A DNA stretch of 64,000 bases from the NCBI GenBank assembly GCA_963710725.1, contig CAVQBJ010000001.1:248001-312000 (forward strand), written 5' to 3'. This document shows positions 20,808 to 28,849 of the stretch, in pieces. How positions within the stretch are numbered: the first letter of the stretch is position 1; each line of letters begins with the position of its first letter. Origin of the DNA: CAVQBJ01 sp963710725. Its GTDB lineage: Bacteria; Actinomycetota; Thermoleophilia; Solirubrobacterales; Solirubrobacteraceae. A program made the translations under genes and the position numbers. Below the pieces are notes generated by a model that ran no database searches, was not told the origin of the DNA, and saw nothing but the letters and a program-made list of their open reading frames with translations.

Positions 20808-22229
20808 CTACAGGACCTGGATCTGCAGGAGGCTCGTGGTTCCGGGGCGGCCGCTCGGCAGCCCCGCGGTGATGCCGACGCGCTGGCCCGTCTCACACCA
20901 GCCGAGCTCAACGACGCGGCGCGCGGCGTCGGCGATGAGCGCCTCGGTCGTCTCGTGACGCCGGATCGAGGCGGCCTCGACGCCCCACATCAGCCCGCAG
21001 CGGCGCACCGTCTCGCGCCCGGGCGAGAGCGCGTAGATCGGCACCTGCGGCCGGTGGGCCGACACCAGCCGGGCCGAGCGCCCCGAGAGGGTGGGCACGA
21101 TGAGCGCGTCGAGCGCGAGCTCGGTGGCGGCGACGCAGAGGCTGTGCGCGAGCGTATACGCCGGATCGCGGCCGTCGCGGCGCACCCGCCAGCGGTTCCA
21201 GTCGTCGTAGGGCGCCTCCTTCTCGGCCTCCTCGGCGACGGCGGCCATCATCGCGATGGCGCCCACCGGGTACGCCCCGACGGCCGTCTCCTGGGAGAGC
21301 ATCACCGCGTCGGTCCCGTCGAGGATGGCGTTGGCCACGTCGGCGACCTCGGCTCGGGTCGGGCGGCTGGAGGTGACCATCGAGTCGAGCATCTGCGTCG
21401 CGGTGATCGACGGGCGGGCGAGCTGACCGGCGAGGCGCAACAGGTGCTTCTGCACCATCGGCACCCGCTCGATCGGCAGCTCGATGCCGAGGTCGCCGCG
21501 CGCGACCATCACGCAGTCGGCCTCGCGCAGGATCTCCTCCGCCTCGTCGACCGCCTGCGGCTTCTCGATCTTGGCGATCAGCGGCAGTCGCGTGTGGCCA
21601 CGCACGAAGCGCACGTCCTCGGCGCGGCGCACGAACGACAGCGCCACCAGGTCGACACCGATCGACTCGCCGTGGCGCAGGAGGGCGAGATCCTCCTCTG
21701 GCACCGAGGGCAGCGAATCGGCCGGCCCGGGCACGTTCATCCCCTGGCGCGAGGCAACGGTTCCGCCCACCTCGATCTCGGCCTCGATCTCGGCGCTGGA
21801 GGGACTGACGTCGACCACGCGCAGGCGCACCGAGCCATCGGCGAGGTAGAAGATCGCGCCGACCTCGAGCGACTCGGCGATGCCCGGCCAGGAGACGCTC
21901 ATGTGCTCGTCGTCGCCGAGCGGAGCCTGCTCGTCGTCGGCTGACGCGCCGGCGAACACGAGCCGCTGACCGACCTGCAGCTCGACGACCCCGTCACGCA
22001 GCGGCCCGATCCGCAGCTTCGGCCCGGGCAGATCCTGCAGGATCGCCACCGGTCGCCCGCCGCGCCCGGCGGCCTCGCGCACGAGCTGGACCGTCTCCTC
22101 GTGCTCATCGAGGGTGCCATGGGAGTAGTTCAGGCGCGCGACGTCCATGCCGGCGCGGACCATCGCCAGCAGCACATCCGGGTCCCGGGACGCGGGCCCG
22201 ATCGTGGCGACGATCTTCGTGCGACGCAT
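20808..22229 (-). CDS. pyk: Pyruvate kinase
   Basis: The 473-aa product is a complete pyruvate kinase. It opens MRRTKIVATIGPASRDPDVL, has the N-domain 'DVARLNYSHG', the PEP- and ADP-binding 'LPLIAKIEKPQAVDEAEEIL' with the proton-donor Lys, 'DCVMVARGDLGIELPIERVP', 'ITATQMLDSMVTSSRPTRAEVADVANAILDGTDAVMLSQETAVG', and the allosteric C-domain. It turns PEP and ADP into pyruvate and ATP at the end of glycolysis. A TACCGT box lies seven bases before ATG 22229, so it is probably leaderless. It diverges from a small gene at 22284. Confidence 0.97.
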   Translation of the reverse strand: MRRTKIVATIGPASRDPDVLLAMVRAGMDVARLNYSHGTLDEHEETVQLVREAAGRGGRPVAILQDLPGPKLRIGPLRDGVVELQVGQRLVFAGASADDEQAPLGDDEHMSVSWPGIAESLEVGAIFYLADGSVRLRVVDVSPSSAEIEAEIEVGGTVASRQGMNVPGPADSLPSVPEEDLALLRHGESIGVDLVALSFVRRAEDVRFVRGHTRLPLIAKIEKPQAVDEAEEILREADCVMVARGDLGIELPIERVPMVQKHLLRLAGQLARPSITATQMLDSMVTSSRPTRAEVADVANAILDGTDAVMLSQETAVGAYPVGAIAMMAAVAEEAEKEAPYDDWNRWRVRRDGRDPAYTLAHSLCVAATELALDALIVPTLSGRSARLVSAHRPQVPIYALSPGRETVRRCGLMWGVEAASIRRHETTEALIADAARRVVELGWCETGQRVGITAGLPSGRPGTTSLLQIQVL

Positions 22230-22236
22230 GACCCGG

Positions 22237-22277
22237 ACGGTAGCGGGCGCGGGCGCGGAACCGGCGCGTCCTACGAT
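22237..22277. promoter_or_regulatory. Paired divergent -10 boxes between pyk and the small gene at 22284
   Basis: TACCGT (22237-22242, minus strand) stands seven bases before the pyk ATG. TACGAT (22272-22277, plus strand) stands six bases before GTG 22284. Both genes therefore look leaderless and share a 54-bp intergenic promoter region. Confidence 0.5.
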
Positions 22278-22283
22278 GCGGGC

Positions 22284-22514
22284 GTGCCCAGACCGTCTCG
22301 TCCGATGCCGCGCGTCGGCGGCGCCGCGCGGATCGTGCACTTCGGCGGCGGCTCGGAGGCGGCGGTCGTGAGCGCCGTGCACGACGGCGGGCGCCGGCTG
22401 AGCGTCGACAGCGAGAGCGGGGAGCGGCTGGAGTTCACGCTGAGCCCGGCGACGGCCAAGTTCGTGCCGTCCGGCTCGACGCACGGCGTGCGGCTCGAGC
22501 TGCTCGCACGCTGA
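22284..22514 (+). CDS. Small hypothetical protein
   Basis: The 76-aa product reads VPRPSRPMPRVGGAARIVHF, then 'GGSEAAVVSAVHDGGRRLSVDSESGERLEFTLSPATAKFVPSG' and ends RLELLAR. It looks like a compact beta-barrel-type domain without membrane segments. I recognise no family. Support comes from the TACGAT box six bases before the GTG and from the orderly amino-acid composition. A dispersed repeat begins 24 bases after the stop. Confidence 0.6.
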   Translation: MPRPSRPMPRVGGAARIVHFGGGSEAAVVSAVHDGGRRLSVDSESGERLEFTLSPATAKFVPSGSTHGVRLELLAR

Positions 22515-22537
22515 CGGGGCGGGATCCCGGCGCGTGG

Positions 22538-22742
22538 CACGCTCGCGCGCCCGCAGCGCGACGCGCGCGACGCACCCGTCGCCGTCGCGTGACCCTCGGG
22601 CGGGGGGTGTGGTCCCGAATGGCCCGTATGGCGTCGCTGCGGGACCACACCCCACGGCGCGTGGTCGGCGCGACCGGCGCACCGCACACTGCCGCGCGCG
22701 CCGCGTGACGCGCACGGCGCATCCGTCACGTTCGCGTGACCC
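22538..22742 (+). repeat. Dispersed bipartite intergenic repeat, copy B
   Basis: The two direct-repeat units begin at 22538 and 22685, again exactly 147 bp apart as in copy A. The second unit carries GTCACGTTCGCGTGAC, a perfect six-base-pair hairpin with a four-base loop. Between the units lies a perfect-armed inverted repeat: GGGGTGTGGTCCC and GGGACCACACCCC separated by 24 bases (span 50 bp). The copy sits between two converging genes. The remaining part of 22515-22870 (22743-22870) shows nothing else I can name. Confidence 0.85.
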
Positions 22743-22870
22743 TTGGACGGGGCGACCACGGAACTCAGGCCCGGCGGCCCCGCCGGAGCGGCCGCCGCGG
22801 GCGGCGAGGTAGCGCTGTGCTCGCCCCGGCACCGCGCGGCGGCGCGCATCGGCCGCCGATCGACGAGCCC

Positions 22871-23239
22871 CTACGGCGCCTGCACGTCGGGGAAGTGCTC
22901 GGCACAGTGCTCGCGGATGACCGAGCGCACCCAGTCGCGCTCCTCGTGCGAGGCGGCGCGGAAGCGCAGCAGCAGCTCGCGCTGGCGCTCGATCGGGGCG
23001 CCGGCCACGACCCAGCGCACCGCCAGGCGCTCGAACAGGAACTCGAGCGCGCGATGCCAGGCGTCCTCCTGGGAGAGCGGGTTCCCGGAGAGGGTCGCGG
23101 CGTACTCGCGGCGCGTCGCCGGCGTGAGCGAGCCCCGCAATGTCAGCACGTTGCCGGACGGGTCGGTGTAGTCCGAGGGCGGCGCCTTCAGCGGCGGCGG
23201 TCCGGCGCCGCCGCCACGGTCGCGTCGCTTGCGGGCCAC
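22871..23239 (-). CDS. Hypothetical protein
   Basis: The 122-aa product starts with a basic Gly/Pro-rich segment (MARKRRDRGGGAGPPPLKAPP) and then has a folded-looking part: 'YTDPSGNVLTLRGSLTPATRREYAATLSGNPLSQEDAWHRALEFLFERLAVRW' and 'ERQRELLLRFRAASHEERDWVRSVIREHCAEHFPDVQ'. It is helical and charged, with no signal or membrane segment. I recognise no family. It lies ten bases downstream of the SnoaL-MBL gene on the same strand and is probably co-transcribed with it. Confidence 0.7.
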   Translation of the reverse strand: MARKRRDRGGGAGPPPLKAPPSDYTDPSGNVLTLRGSLTPATRREYAATLSGNPLSQEDAWHRALEFLFERLAVRWVVAGAPIERQRELLLRFRAASHEERDWVRSVIREHCAEHFPDVQAP

Positions 23240-23248
23240 GACCGTCGG

Positions 23249-24556
23249 TCAGCTGGCGTCGGCCGCGCGCAGGAGCTTGGCGCGGACGTCGCTGAGCACC
23301 GGCAGCGCGTGGCCCGGCCAGGCCGCCGCCGGATCGAAACCGGCCAGCTTGCGCAGGCTCGCTCGCGCCTGCTCGGTGTCGTAGTTGTAGGCGGCGAGCG
23401 GTAGTCGCGGCTCGACGTCTCGACCCCACATGTCGAGCGTGTAGAAGGCATCGCTGACGAGCGCGAGACGGTCGCTCTCGCGCCACAGCGCGATCAGGCC
23501 GGGCGCGTGTCCCGGGATGTGCACGACGCGGAAGCCGGCGATCTCGTCGCCCTCGCTCACGGTGCCGGCGATCCGCACCGGCCCGCCGTCCCAGAAGTAG
23601 CGGTGCAGCATCCGGTGCAGCGGTCGCATCGCCGGCGGCAGGCCCGGCAGCTTCTCGCCCCAGTAGCGAAAGCCGCCGCTGCCCTCGGCGTCGAGGACCT
23701 CGTCGGGGTGGCAGAGGATCGGCACGTCGAAGGCATTCGCCACCCCGCGGTGGTCGGTGTGGCCGTGGCCGAGCACGATCCGCCGCACGCCGCCGAGCGG
23801 CGCCGCGGCGCTGGCCACCGCGCGCACCATCGTGCGCGCGCCGGCGTCGAACAGCGTCACGCCGCCGCCGTCGGCGAGCAGGTAGACGTTGCAGCGCGCC
23901 GGCTGCCCCTGGACGAACCACACGCCGTCGGCCACCGGCTCCGCGCCGACGCCGGCCAGGCGGTGCTCGAGGCGGGTCTTGGCGTTGAAGGCGCCGAGCA
24001 TGCCGCGCTCCATCGACGAGCCCCGCGCCGGCAGCAGGCCGACCTGCTCGGCGAAGGTCAGCCCGTCGCTGAAGGCGTCGTTGGACTGGATCAGGCCGTC
24101 GCGCACCGTGACGAGGTCGACGCCCTCGAGCAGGATCGGCGCCCCGTTCGGCTCCACGCCGCGCATGTCGTGGTCGCCCGCGAAGGCGCCGCGCATCCGC
24201 CACTGCACGGCGCAACGGTCGCCCTCGGTCGTCGTCGAGACGATCTCGAAGCGCAGGTCGGGCACGGCGCGCAGGAGCGAGCCGATGAAGTCGCGGACGT
24301 CGTCGGGGGCGACGCCGTCGACCTGGCCGCGGACGTGCTCGCGCCCGCCGGGAGCCCACAGCGCCACGGCCGCGTCGAGGTCATGAGCGTCGACCGCCGC
24401 GAAGTAGGCGCGGGCGATCTGCTCGGCGGATGATCCGCTCGGGGTGTCGTGATCTGGCCGCGTGTCCGGCTCATCGGCGCCCTTGGCGCCGCGCTTGAAG
24501 CGCTTGCGCGTCGGCTGCTCGGCCGCCTGATCGCTCGTGCTGCTGGTCTCGGACAT
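23249..24556 (-). CDS. SnoaL-like domain fused to an MBL-fold hydrolase
   Basis: The 435-aa product has a polar tail (1-45), a SnoaL/NTF2-like domain (about 45-165: 'EQIARAYFAAVDAHDLDAAVALWAPGGREHVRGQVDG', 'AVQWRMRGAFAGDH') and a metallo-beta-lactamase domain (about 190-430) with 'LGHGHTDHRGVA', 'HIPGHAPGLIALW', 'VSDAFY' and 'WPGHALPV'. The first motif (HGHTDH) keeps the metal-binding His and Asp residues. The fusion suggests a small hydrophobic substrate bound by the NTF2-like cup and hydrolysed by the MBL site; the reaction is unknown. AAGGAGGGCGAG precedes ATG 24556. A second MBL gene diverges 85 bp away. Confidence 0.88.
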   Translation of the reverse strand: MSETSSTSDQAAEQPTRKRFKRGAKGADEPDTRPDHDTPSGSSAEQIARAYFAAVDAHDLDAAVALWAPGGREHVRGQVDGVAPDDVRDFIGSLLRAVPDLRFEIVSTTTEGDRCAVQWRMRGAFAGDHDMRGVEPNGAPILLEGVDLVTVRDGLIQSNDAFSDGLTFAEQVGLLPARGSSMERGMLGAFNAKTRLEHRLAGVGAEPVADGVWFVQGQPARCNVYLLADGGGVTLFDAGARTMVRAVASAAAPLGGVRRIVLGHGHTDHRGVANAFDVPILCHPDEVLDAEGSGGFRYWGEKLPGLPPAMRPLHRMLHRYFWDGGPVRIAGTVSEGDEIAGFRVVHIPGHAPGLIALWRESDRLALVSDAFYTLDMWGRDVEPRLPLAAYNYDTEQARASLRKLAGFDPAAAWPGHALPVLSDVRAKLLRAADAS

Positions 24557-24641
24557 CTCGCCCTCCTTCGCCCGCTGGTCAGGCGGGAGTCTAGACCCGG
24601 GCGGCGGGCGCTGGCCAGCGAGCCAGCTACCCTCACTGCCG

Positions 24642-25661
24642 GTGACCGACGCGACGCGCAAGCGCGAGCTGGGCCGGGGCGAGCGCGTGCTGCCGGGCCT
24701 GTGGCGGCTGCGGCTGCCGCTGCCGTGGCCCGGCGTGCCGCACTGCAACGCGTGGGCGATCGCGGCCGGCGATGGGATCGTCCTCGTCGACACCGGGATG
24801 CACGAGCCGGGATCGATGGCGCACCTCGAGCGTGCCCTGCAGATGTGCAACCTGCGCCTGGAGAACGTGCGCCTGCTCGTATGCACGCACGCGCATTCCG
24901 ATCACTACGGACAGGCGTCGACGATCGTCGCTCGCACCGGATGCGAGCTGTGGATGCATCCCAACCACGAGCACATGACGAAGGCGGCGCGCGATCCCGA
25001 GGCGGCGTTCGCGCGGCGGATCGAGATCGCCCGCCAGAGCGGGGTGCCCGAGGAGCCGCTCGCGCGCTACGCGCGCGAGCGCAAGAACCTCAGCTTCGGC
25101 ATCGCCGAGCTCATCGAGCCCGACCGCCCGCTCCTTCCGGGGGTCGTCATCGACACCGACCTCGGCCCCTGGACCGTGCACGAGACCCCGGGGCACGCGC
25201 CGTCGCACGTGTGCCTGTTCGCGCCCGGCCGGCGCCTGCTCATCTCCGGAGATCACCTGCTCGGGCGCGTCTCGATCTACTTCGACTACGGCTACTCGCC
25301 CGATCCGGCCGGGGAGTTCCTCGACTCGCTGCACCGCGTTGAGGCGCTCGACGCGCGACTGTGCCTGCCCGGTCACGGTCGCACGTTCACCGACGTGCAG
25401 GCGCACATCGTGGCCAACCGCGAGCTCGTCCACGAGCGCCTGCAGCGCGTGCTCGCCGCGGTGTCGAGCGAGCCGCTGACGGCGTTCGCGGTCCTCCCGC
25501 GCGTCTACGGCGACGGGCTCAACGAGATGACCGTCAGCTGGTGGCTGTCCGAGACGCTCTGCTACCTCGCCCACCTCGAGGCCGAGGGACGCGTCCGGCG
25601 CCTGCCGGGCGAGACCGACCGCTGGGTCGCCGAGGAGTCGGTCGCCGTCGGCCAACCTTGA
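24642..25661 (+). CDS. MBL-fold metallo-hydrolase
   Basis: The 339-aa product has the full MBL motif 'CTHAHSDHYGQAS', then 'HETPGHAPSHVCLF', 'ISGDHLLGRVS' and 'CLPGHGRTF'. A C-terminal helical extension of about 100 residues ('IVANRELVHERLQRVLAAVSSEPLTAFAVLPRVYG' onward) matches the winged-helix-like domain of LACTB2/YobT-type enzymes. It is distinct from the SnoaL-fused paralogue that diverges from it. GTG 24642 lies eight bases after TACCCT, giving a near-leaderless start. Its stop codon lies inside the palindrome that controls metF. Confidence 0.9.
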   Translation: MTDATRKRELGRGERVLPGLWRLRLPLPWPGVPHCNAWAIAAGDGIVLVDTGMHEPGSMAHLERALQMCNLRLENVRLLVCTHAHSDHYGQASTIVARTGCELWMHPNHEHMTKAARDPEAAFARRIEIARQSGVPEEPLARYARERKNLSFGIAELIEPDRPLLPGVVIDTDLGPWTVHETPGHAPSHVCLFAPGRRLLISGDHLLGRVSIYFDYGYSPDPAGEFLDSLHRVEALDARLCLPGHGRTFTDVQAHIVANRELVHERLQRVLAAVSSEPLTAFAVLPRVYGDGLNEMTVSWWLSETLCYLAHLEAEGRVRRLPGETDRWVAEESVAVGQP

Positions 25662-25687
25662 CACGATCGTGTCAAGGCGCCTAGGAT
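25656..25687 (+). promoter_or_regulatory. metF promoter with a perfect 22-bp palindrome over the -35 box
   Basis: CCTTGACACGA is followed directly by its exact reverse complement (25656-25677). The palindrome contains a consensus -35 TTGACA (25658-25663). A -10 TAGGAT stands at 25682-25687 after an 18-bp spacer. Only six bases separate the -10 from the metF ATG, so the transcript would be leaderless. A repressor bound to the palindrome would block the -35. The palindrome also includes the stop codon of the upstream MBL gene. Confidence 0.75.
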
Positions 25688-25693
25688 CCGTCC

Positions 25694-26614
25694 ATGCGCA
25701 TCGACGACATCATCGCCGAGCGGCCCGAGCCGATCTTCTCGTTCGAGTTCTTCCCGCCGAAGGACGAGGCGGGGGTGGAGCGGCTGTTCGAGACGCTCGC
25801 CCAGCTGCGCGACCTCGATCCGGCGTTCGTCTCGGTCACCTGGGGGGCCGGCGGATCGACGCGTGAGCGCACCCTGGAGATCGTCTCGCGCGTGCGGGCC
25901 GAGCTCGGCCTGGAGGCCATGGCGCACTTCACCTGCGTCGGAGCGACGACCGACGAGCTGCACGCCGCGCTGCGTCAGATGCGCGATGCCGGGCTCGATA
26001 ACGTGCTCGCGCTGCGTGGCGATCCGCCGCAGGGCCAGGACACGTTCGTGCGCACCGAGGGTGGGCTCGGCTACTCGAGCGAGCTCGTGCGGCTCGTGGC
26101 CGACGACTACGAGTTCTGCATCGTCGGAGCGGCCTATCCCGAGGTCCACCCCGAGGCTCGCGACGCCGACAGCGACCTGCGCCACCTCAAGGCGAAGGTC
26201 GACGCCGGCGCGCGCGTGCTCATCACGCAGCTGTTCTTCCACAATCCCGACTACTTCGCATTCGTCGCGCGCGCGCGGGCGATCGGCATCGACGTGCCGA
26301 TCATCCCCGGGATCATGCCGATCACGAACGTCGCCCAGATCAAGCGCTTCACGGCCATGTGCGGCGCGGGGATCCCGGCCGACCTGCAGGAGGCCCTCGA
26401 GCAGCGGGCCGACGATCCCGACGCGGTGGCCCAGCTCGGCTCGGCCTATGCGGCGCTGCAGTGCTCCGAGCTGCTCGAGCACGGCGCGCCGGGGATCCAC
26501 TTCTACACGCTCAACCGCTCGCCCTCGACGCGCGCGATCCTGCAGGCGCTGCGCGTCACCCGCCCGTGGCTGCGCGCACGCCAGGCCGACGACGCGGCCG
26601 CCGCTCCGGCCTAG
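25694..26614 (+). CDS. metF: 5,10-methylenetetrahydrofolate reductase
   Basis: The 306-aa product is a typical bacterial MetF. It starts MRIDDIIAERPEPIFSFEFFPPKDEAG (the FEFFPPK motif with the active-site Glu), then 'FVSVTWGAGGSTRERTLEIV', 'AHFTCVGAT', 'LALRGDPPQGQ', 'RVLITQLFFHNPDYFAFV' and 'IIPGIMPITN'. It reduces methylene-THF to methyl-THF with FAD and NAD(P)H and so supplies methyl groups to methionine synthesis. The C-terminus 'GIHFYTLNRSPSTRAI' is intact. The promoter with its palindrome is described separately; regulation by methionine or SAM status is likely but not shown. Confidence 0.97.
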   Translation: MRIDDIIAERPEPIFSFEFFPPKDEAGVERLFETLAQLRDLDPAFVSVTWGAGGSTRERTLEIVSRVRAELGLEAMAHFTCVGATTDELHAALRQMRDAGLDNVLALRGDPPQGQDTFVRTEGGLGYSSELVRLVADDYEFCIVGAAYPEVHPEARDADSDLRHLKAKVDAGARVLITQLFFHNPDYFAFVARARAIGIDVPIIPGIMPITNVAQIKRFTAMCGAGIPADLQEALEQRADDPDAVAQLGSAYAALQCSELLEHGAPGIHFYTLNRSPSTRAILQALRVTRPWLRARQADDAAAAPA

Positions 26615-26623
26615 CACGCTCGC

Positions 26624-26914
26624 TCAGCGGCGCGGCTCGATCGGCAGGGCCTGGGCGAGTCGGGGCTGGCCCCCCACCTCGTAGCGCACGTCGACCGAGT
26701 CGTTGCGGCGATACGTGCCGACGCCGAAGGCGCCGACGAGCCAGCGCCAGGTGGCGACGCGTCCCTCCTTGATGAGCTCGCGATCGAAGATCAGCTCGCG
26801 TCCGCTCACCTTGTAGTCGGTGCCGGCCTGTTGGGGGACGCCGTTGAGGAAGACCGAGAACGGCGCCCGCACGTCGGCGGGCAGCGTGACGACCGATCGA
26901 GGCATCCGCGCCAT
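26624..26914 (-). CDS. Small hypothetical protein
   Basis: The product (96 aa from ATG 26914, or 93 aa from ATG 26905) reads MARMPRSVVTLPADVRAPFS, then 'VFLNGVPQQAGTDYKVSGRELIFDRELIKEGRVATWRWLVGAFGVGTYRRNDSVDVRYEVGG'. The sequence suggests a small all-beta protein, like a phage-tail or carbohydrate-binding module in shape, but no family is evident. GATAAT lies just before the second ATG, which favours the shorter form. It converges on metF and lies 25 bases downstream of another small gene on its own strand. Confidence 0.65.
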   Translation of the reverse strand: MARMPRSVVTLPADVRAPFSVFLNGVPQQAGTDYKVSGRELIFDRELIKEGRVATWRWLVGAFGVGTYRRNDSVDVRYEVGGQPRLAQALPIEPRR

Positions 26915-26939
26915 TATCGTTCGCGGCGACCGGTGCGCG

Positions 26940-27287
26940 CTACCCGGTCCGGGCGCTCAGCGCGCGCGCCAGGCCGTCGAGCGCGCTCTCGTCGGCCTGG
27001 AGGTCGACCAGGGTGCGCCGCCAGCGGCCGACGTAGGCCTCGCTCGAGCCGTCGCCGCGCAGGTCGACTCCGCCGCGGACGCCGCGGGGACCGGCGATCT
27101 CGCCGCGGACGGCGACCTGGCGCGCGGCGTCATAGCGCCGGCGCAGCACCTCGATCGCGTCGCGCCGGGCCTGCGGGGCGAGCTCGTCGAGGCGGATCTG
27201 CAGCGCCTGCAGCGCCGCGGGCAGGCTGTCGAACCGCGCTCGCTCGACGCGCGGACCATTCCGGATGGTGAGTGTCCAACCAGCCAC
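26940..27287 (-). CDS. Small hypothetical protein
   Basis: The 115-aa product begins (GTG) AGWTLTIRNGPRVERARFDSLP and continues with 'AALQALQIRLDELAPQARRDAIEVLRRRYDAARQVAVRGEIAGP' and 'GGVDLRGDGSSEAYVGRWRRTLVDLQ'. The pattern is one helix pair plus a beta-strand pair, without signal or membrane segment. I recognise no family. Reading direction and spacing suggest a two-gene unit with the gene at 26624. The 137-bp stretch 27288-27424 upstream is G+C-rich and holds nothing I can identify besides possible promoter sequence. Confidence 0.65.
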   Translation of the reverse strand: MAGWTLTIRNGPRVERARFDSLPAALQALQIRLDELAPQARRDAIEVLRRRYDAARQVAVRGEIAGPRGVRGGVDLRGDGSSEAYVGRWRRTLVDLQADESALDGLARALSARTG

Positions 27288-27424
27288 CGGCCGATCATCC
27301 CAGGCGGGCGCGCGCCGGCGGGCGGACGGGTGAGCGGCCCGCCCGGGCCGCGTCGTTACGCCGAGCGCCGGCGGTCGGCCGGCGCTCAGAAGCGGCCCGC
27401 CGACGCCCCGCGCCGCGGCCGCCG

Positions 27425-28759
27425 TCAGCCGCGATCGTCGATCGGCACGTACTCCAGGTCCCGGTCACCTGTGTAGATCTGGCGCGGGCGCGCGATCTTC
27501 TGCTCGGGGTCCTCCACCAGCTCCAGCCACTGGGCGATCCAGCCGCTCGTCCGTCCGATCGCGAACATCGCCGGGAACATCGACACCGGCAGGCCGAGCG
27601 CCTCGTAGATGAGCCCGGAGTAGAAGTCGACGTTCGGGTACAGCTTGCGCGAGGTGAAGTAGTCGTCGTCGAGCGCGCGCTTCTCGAGCTCGGAGGCGAT
27701 GTCGATGAGCGGATTGCGTCCGCGCACCTCGAAGACGTCGTCGAGGTGCTTGCGGATGATGCGCGCGCGCGGGTCGTAGTTCTTGTACACGCGATGTCCG
27801 AAGCCCATCAGGCGCTCGTTGCCGGCCTTGACCCCCTCCAGGAACGCGGGGATGTTGTCGACCGACCCGATACGGCGCAGCATCGCCAGCGCCTGCTCGT
27901 TGGCTCCCCCGTGGAGCGGCCCGTACAGCGCGGCGACGCCGGCGGCCACTGCCGAGTAGGGGTCGACCTGGGTCGAGCCGACACCGCGCACGGCGCTCGT
28001 GGACGCGTTCTGCTCGTGGTCGGCGTGGAGGATGAACAGCACGTCGAGCGCGCGGGCCAGCCGCGGATCGGGCTGGTACTTCAGCTCGGTCATCTTGTAC
28101 ATCATCGAGAGGAAGTTGCCCGGGTAGTCGAGGTCGTTATCGGGGTACACGTAGGGCTGGCCCATGTTGTGACGGAAGGCGAAGGCCACCAGCGTCGGCA
28201 TCTTCGCGATCAGCCGGATGATCTGGATCGCGCGGACGTCGACGTCGTGGATCTTGTTCGCATCGGGGTAGAAGGTCGAGAGCGCGCCGACCGAGGCCAC
28301 GAGCATGCCCATCGGATGGGCGTCGTAGCGGAAGCCGTGCATGAAGTCCTTCACGTTCTCGTGCACGAACGTGTGGATCGTGATCTGGAAGATCCACTCG
28401 TCGAGCTCGGCCTGCGAGGGCAGGTGGCCGTAGATGAGCAGGAAGGCGACCTCGAGGTACGTCGAGCGCTCACACAGCTGCTCGATCGAGTAGCCGCGGT
28501 GCTGGAGGATGCCGGCGTCGCCGTCGATGTAGGTGATCGAGCTGCGGCACGACGCGGTGTTCGTGAACGCCGGGTCATAGCCCATCAGCCCGAAGTCGCC
28601 CTCGTTGACCCGGATCTGGCGCAGGTCCATCGTCCGGATCGTCTCGTCGGTGATCGGGATCTCGTACGTGCGCCCCGTCCGGTTGTCCGTGACCGTGAGC
28701 GTGTCGGTCGGCGCGCCGTTGCTGGCGGCCGCCGGTTCCTGCGTCGTCTCGCTGCTCAT
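27425..28759 (-). CDS. gltA: Citrate synthase
   Basis: The 444-aa length and layout fit the long bacterial (type II) citrate synthase. After a variable tail come 'LMGYDPAFTNTASCRSSITYIDGDAGILQHRGYSIEQL', the catalytic His in 'LILHADHEQNAST'-type sequence (VLFILHADHEQNASTSAVR), the second His in 'AALYGPLHGGANEQAL', and 'MGFGHRVYKNYDPRARII' with a further active-site His/Asp region. It condenses acetyl-CoA and oxaloacetate. ATG 28759 has AGGAGG four bases upstream and a CATAAT -10 box further up. It supplies the TCA cycle that the Kgd fusion in this window continues. Confidence 0.97.
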   Translation of the reverse strand: MSSETTQEPAAASNGAPTDTLTVTDNRTGRTYEIPITDETIRTMDLRQIRVNEGDFGLMGYDPAFTNTASCRSSITYIDGDAGILQHRGYSIEQLCERSTYLEVAFLLIYGHLPSQAELDEWIFQITIHTFVHENVKDFMHGFRYDAHPMGMLVASVGALSTFYPDANKIHDVDVRAIQIIRLIAKMPTLVAFAFRHNMGQPYVYPDNDLDYPGNFLSMMYKMTELKYQPDPRLARALDVLFILHADHEQNASTSAVRGVGSTQVDPYSAVAAGVAALYGPLHGGANEQALAMLRRIGSVDNIPAFLEGVKAGNERLMGFGHRVYKNYDPRARIIRKHLDDVFEVRGRNPLIDIASELEKRALDDDYFTSRKLYPNVDFYSGLIYEALGLPVSMFPAMFAIGRTSGWIAQWLELVEDPEQKIARPRQIYTGDRDLEYVPIDDRG

Positions 28760-28763
28760 GGGG

Positions 28764-28808
28764 CCTCCTAGGGGCTGTCGGTCCGAGCCAAGTTCAACTC
28801 GGATTATG
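28764..28808 (-). promoter_or_regulatory. gltA -10 box and ribosome binding site
   Basis: On the minus strand CATAAT (28808-28803) can act as the -10 element. AGGAGG (28769-28764) lies four bases before the ATG. Unlike many genes here gltA has a normal leader of about 35 bases, fitting a highly translated gene. Confidence 0.5.
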
Positions 28809-28849
28809 CGCCACTCGGCGCTCCGTCAGGGGGCGATTGGCCGCGAGCG

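Noticed and set aside
22230..24359. Long minus-strand extension upstream of pyruvate kinase
   Set aside because: The extension is Arg/Ala/Gly-rich nonsense opposite or out of frame with real genes; the pyruvate kinase starts at ATG 22229 with a -10 box before it.
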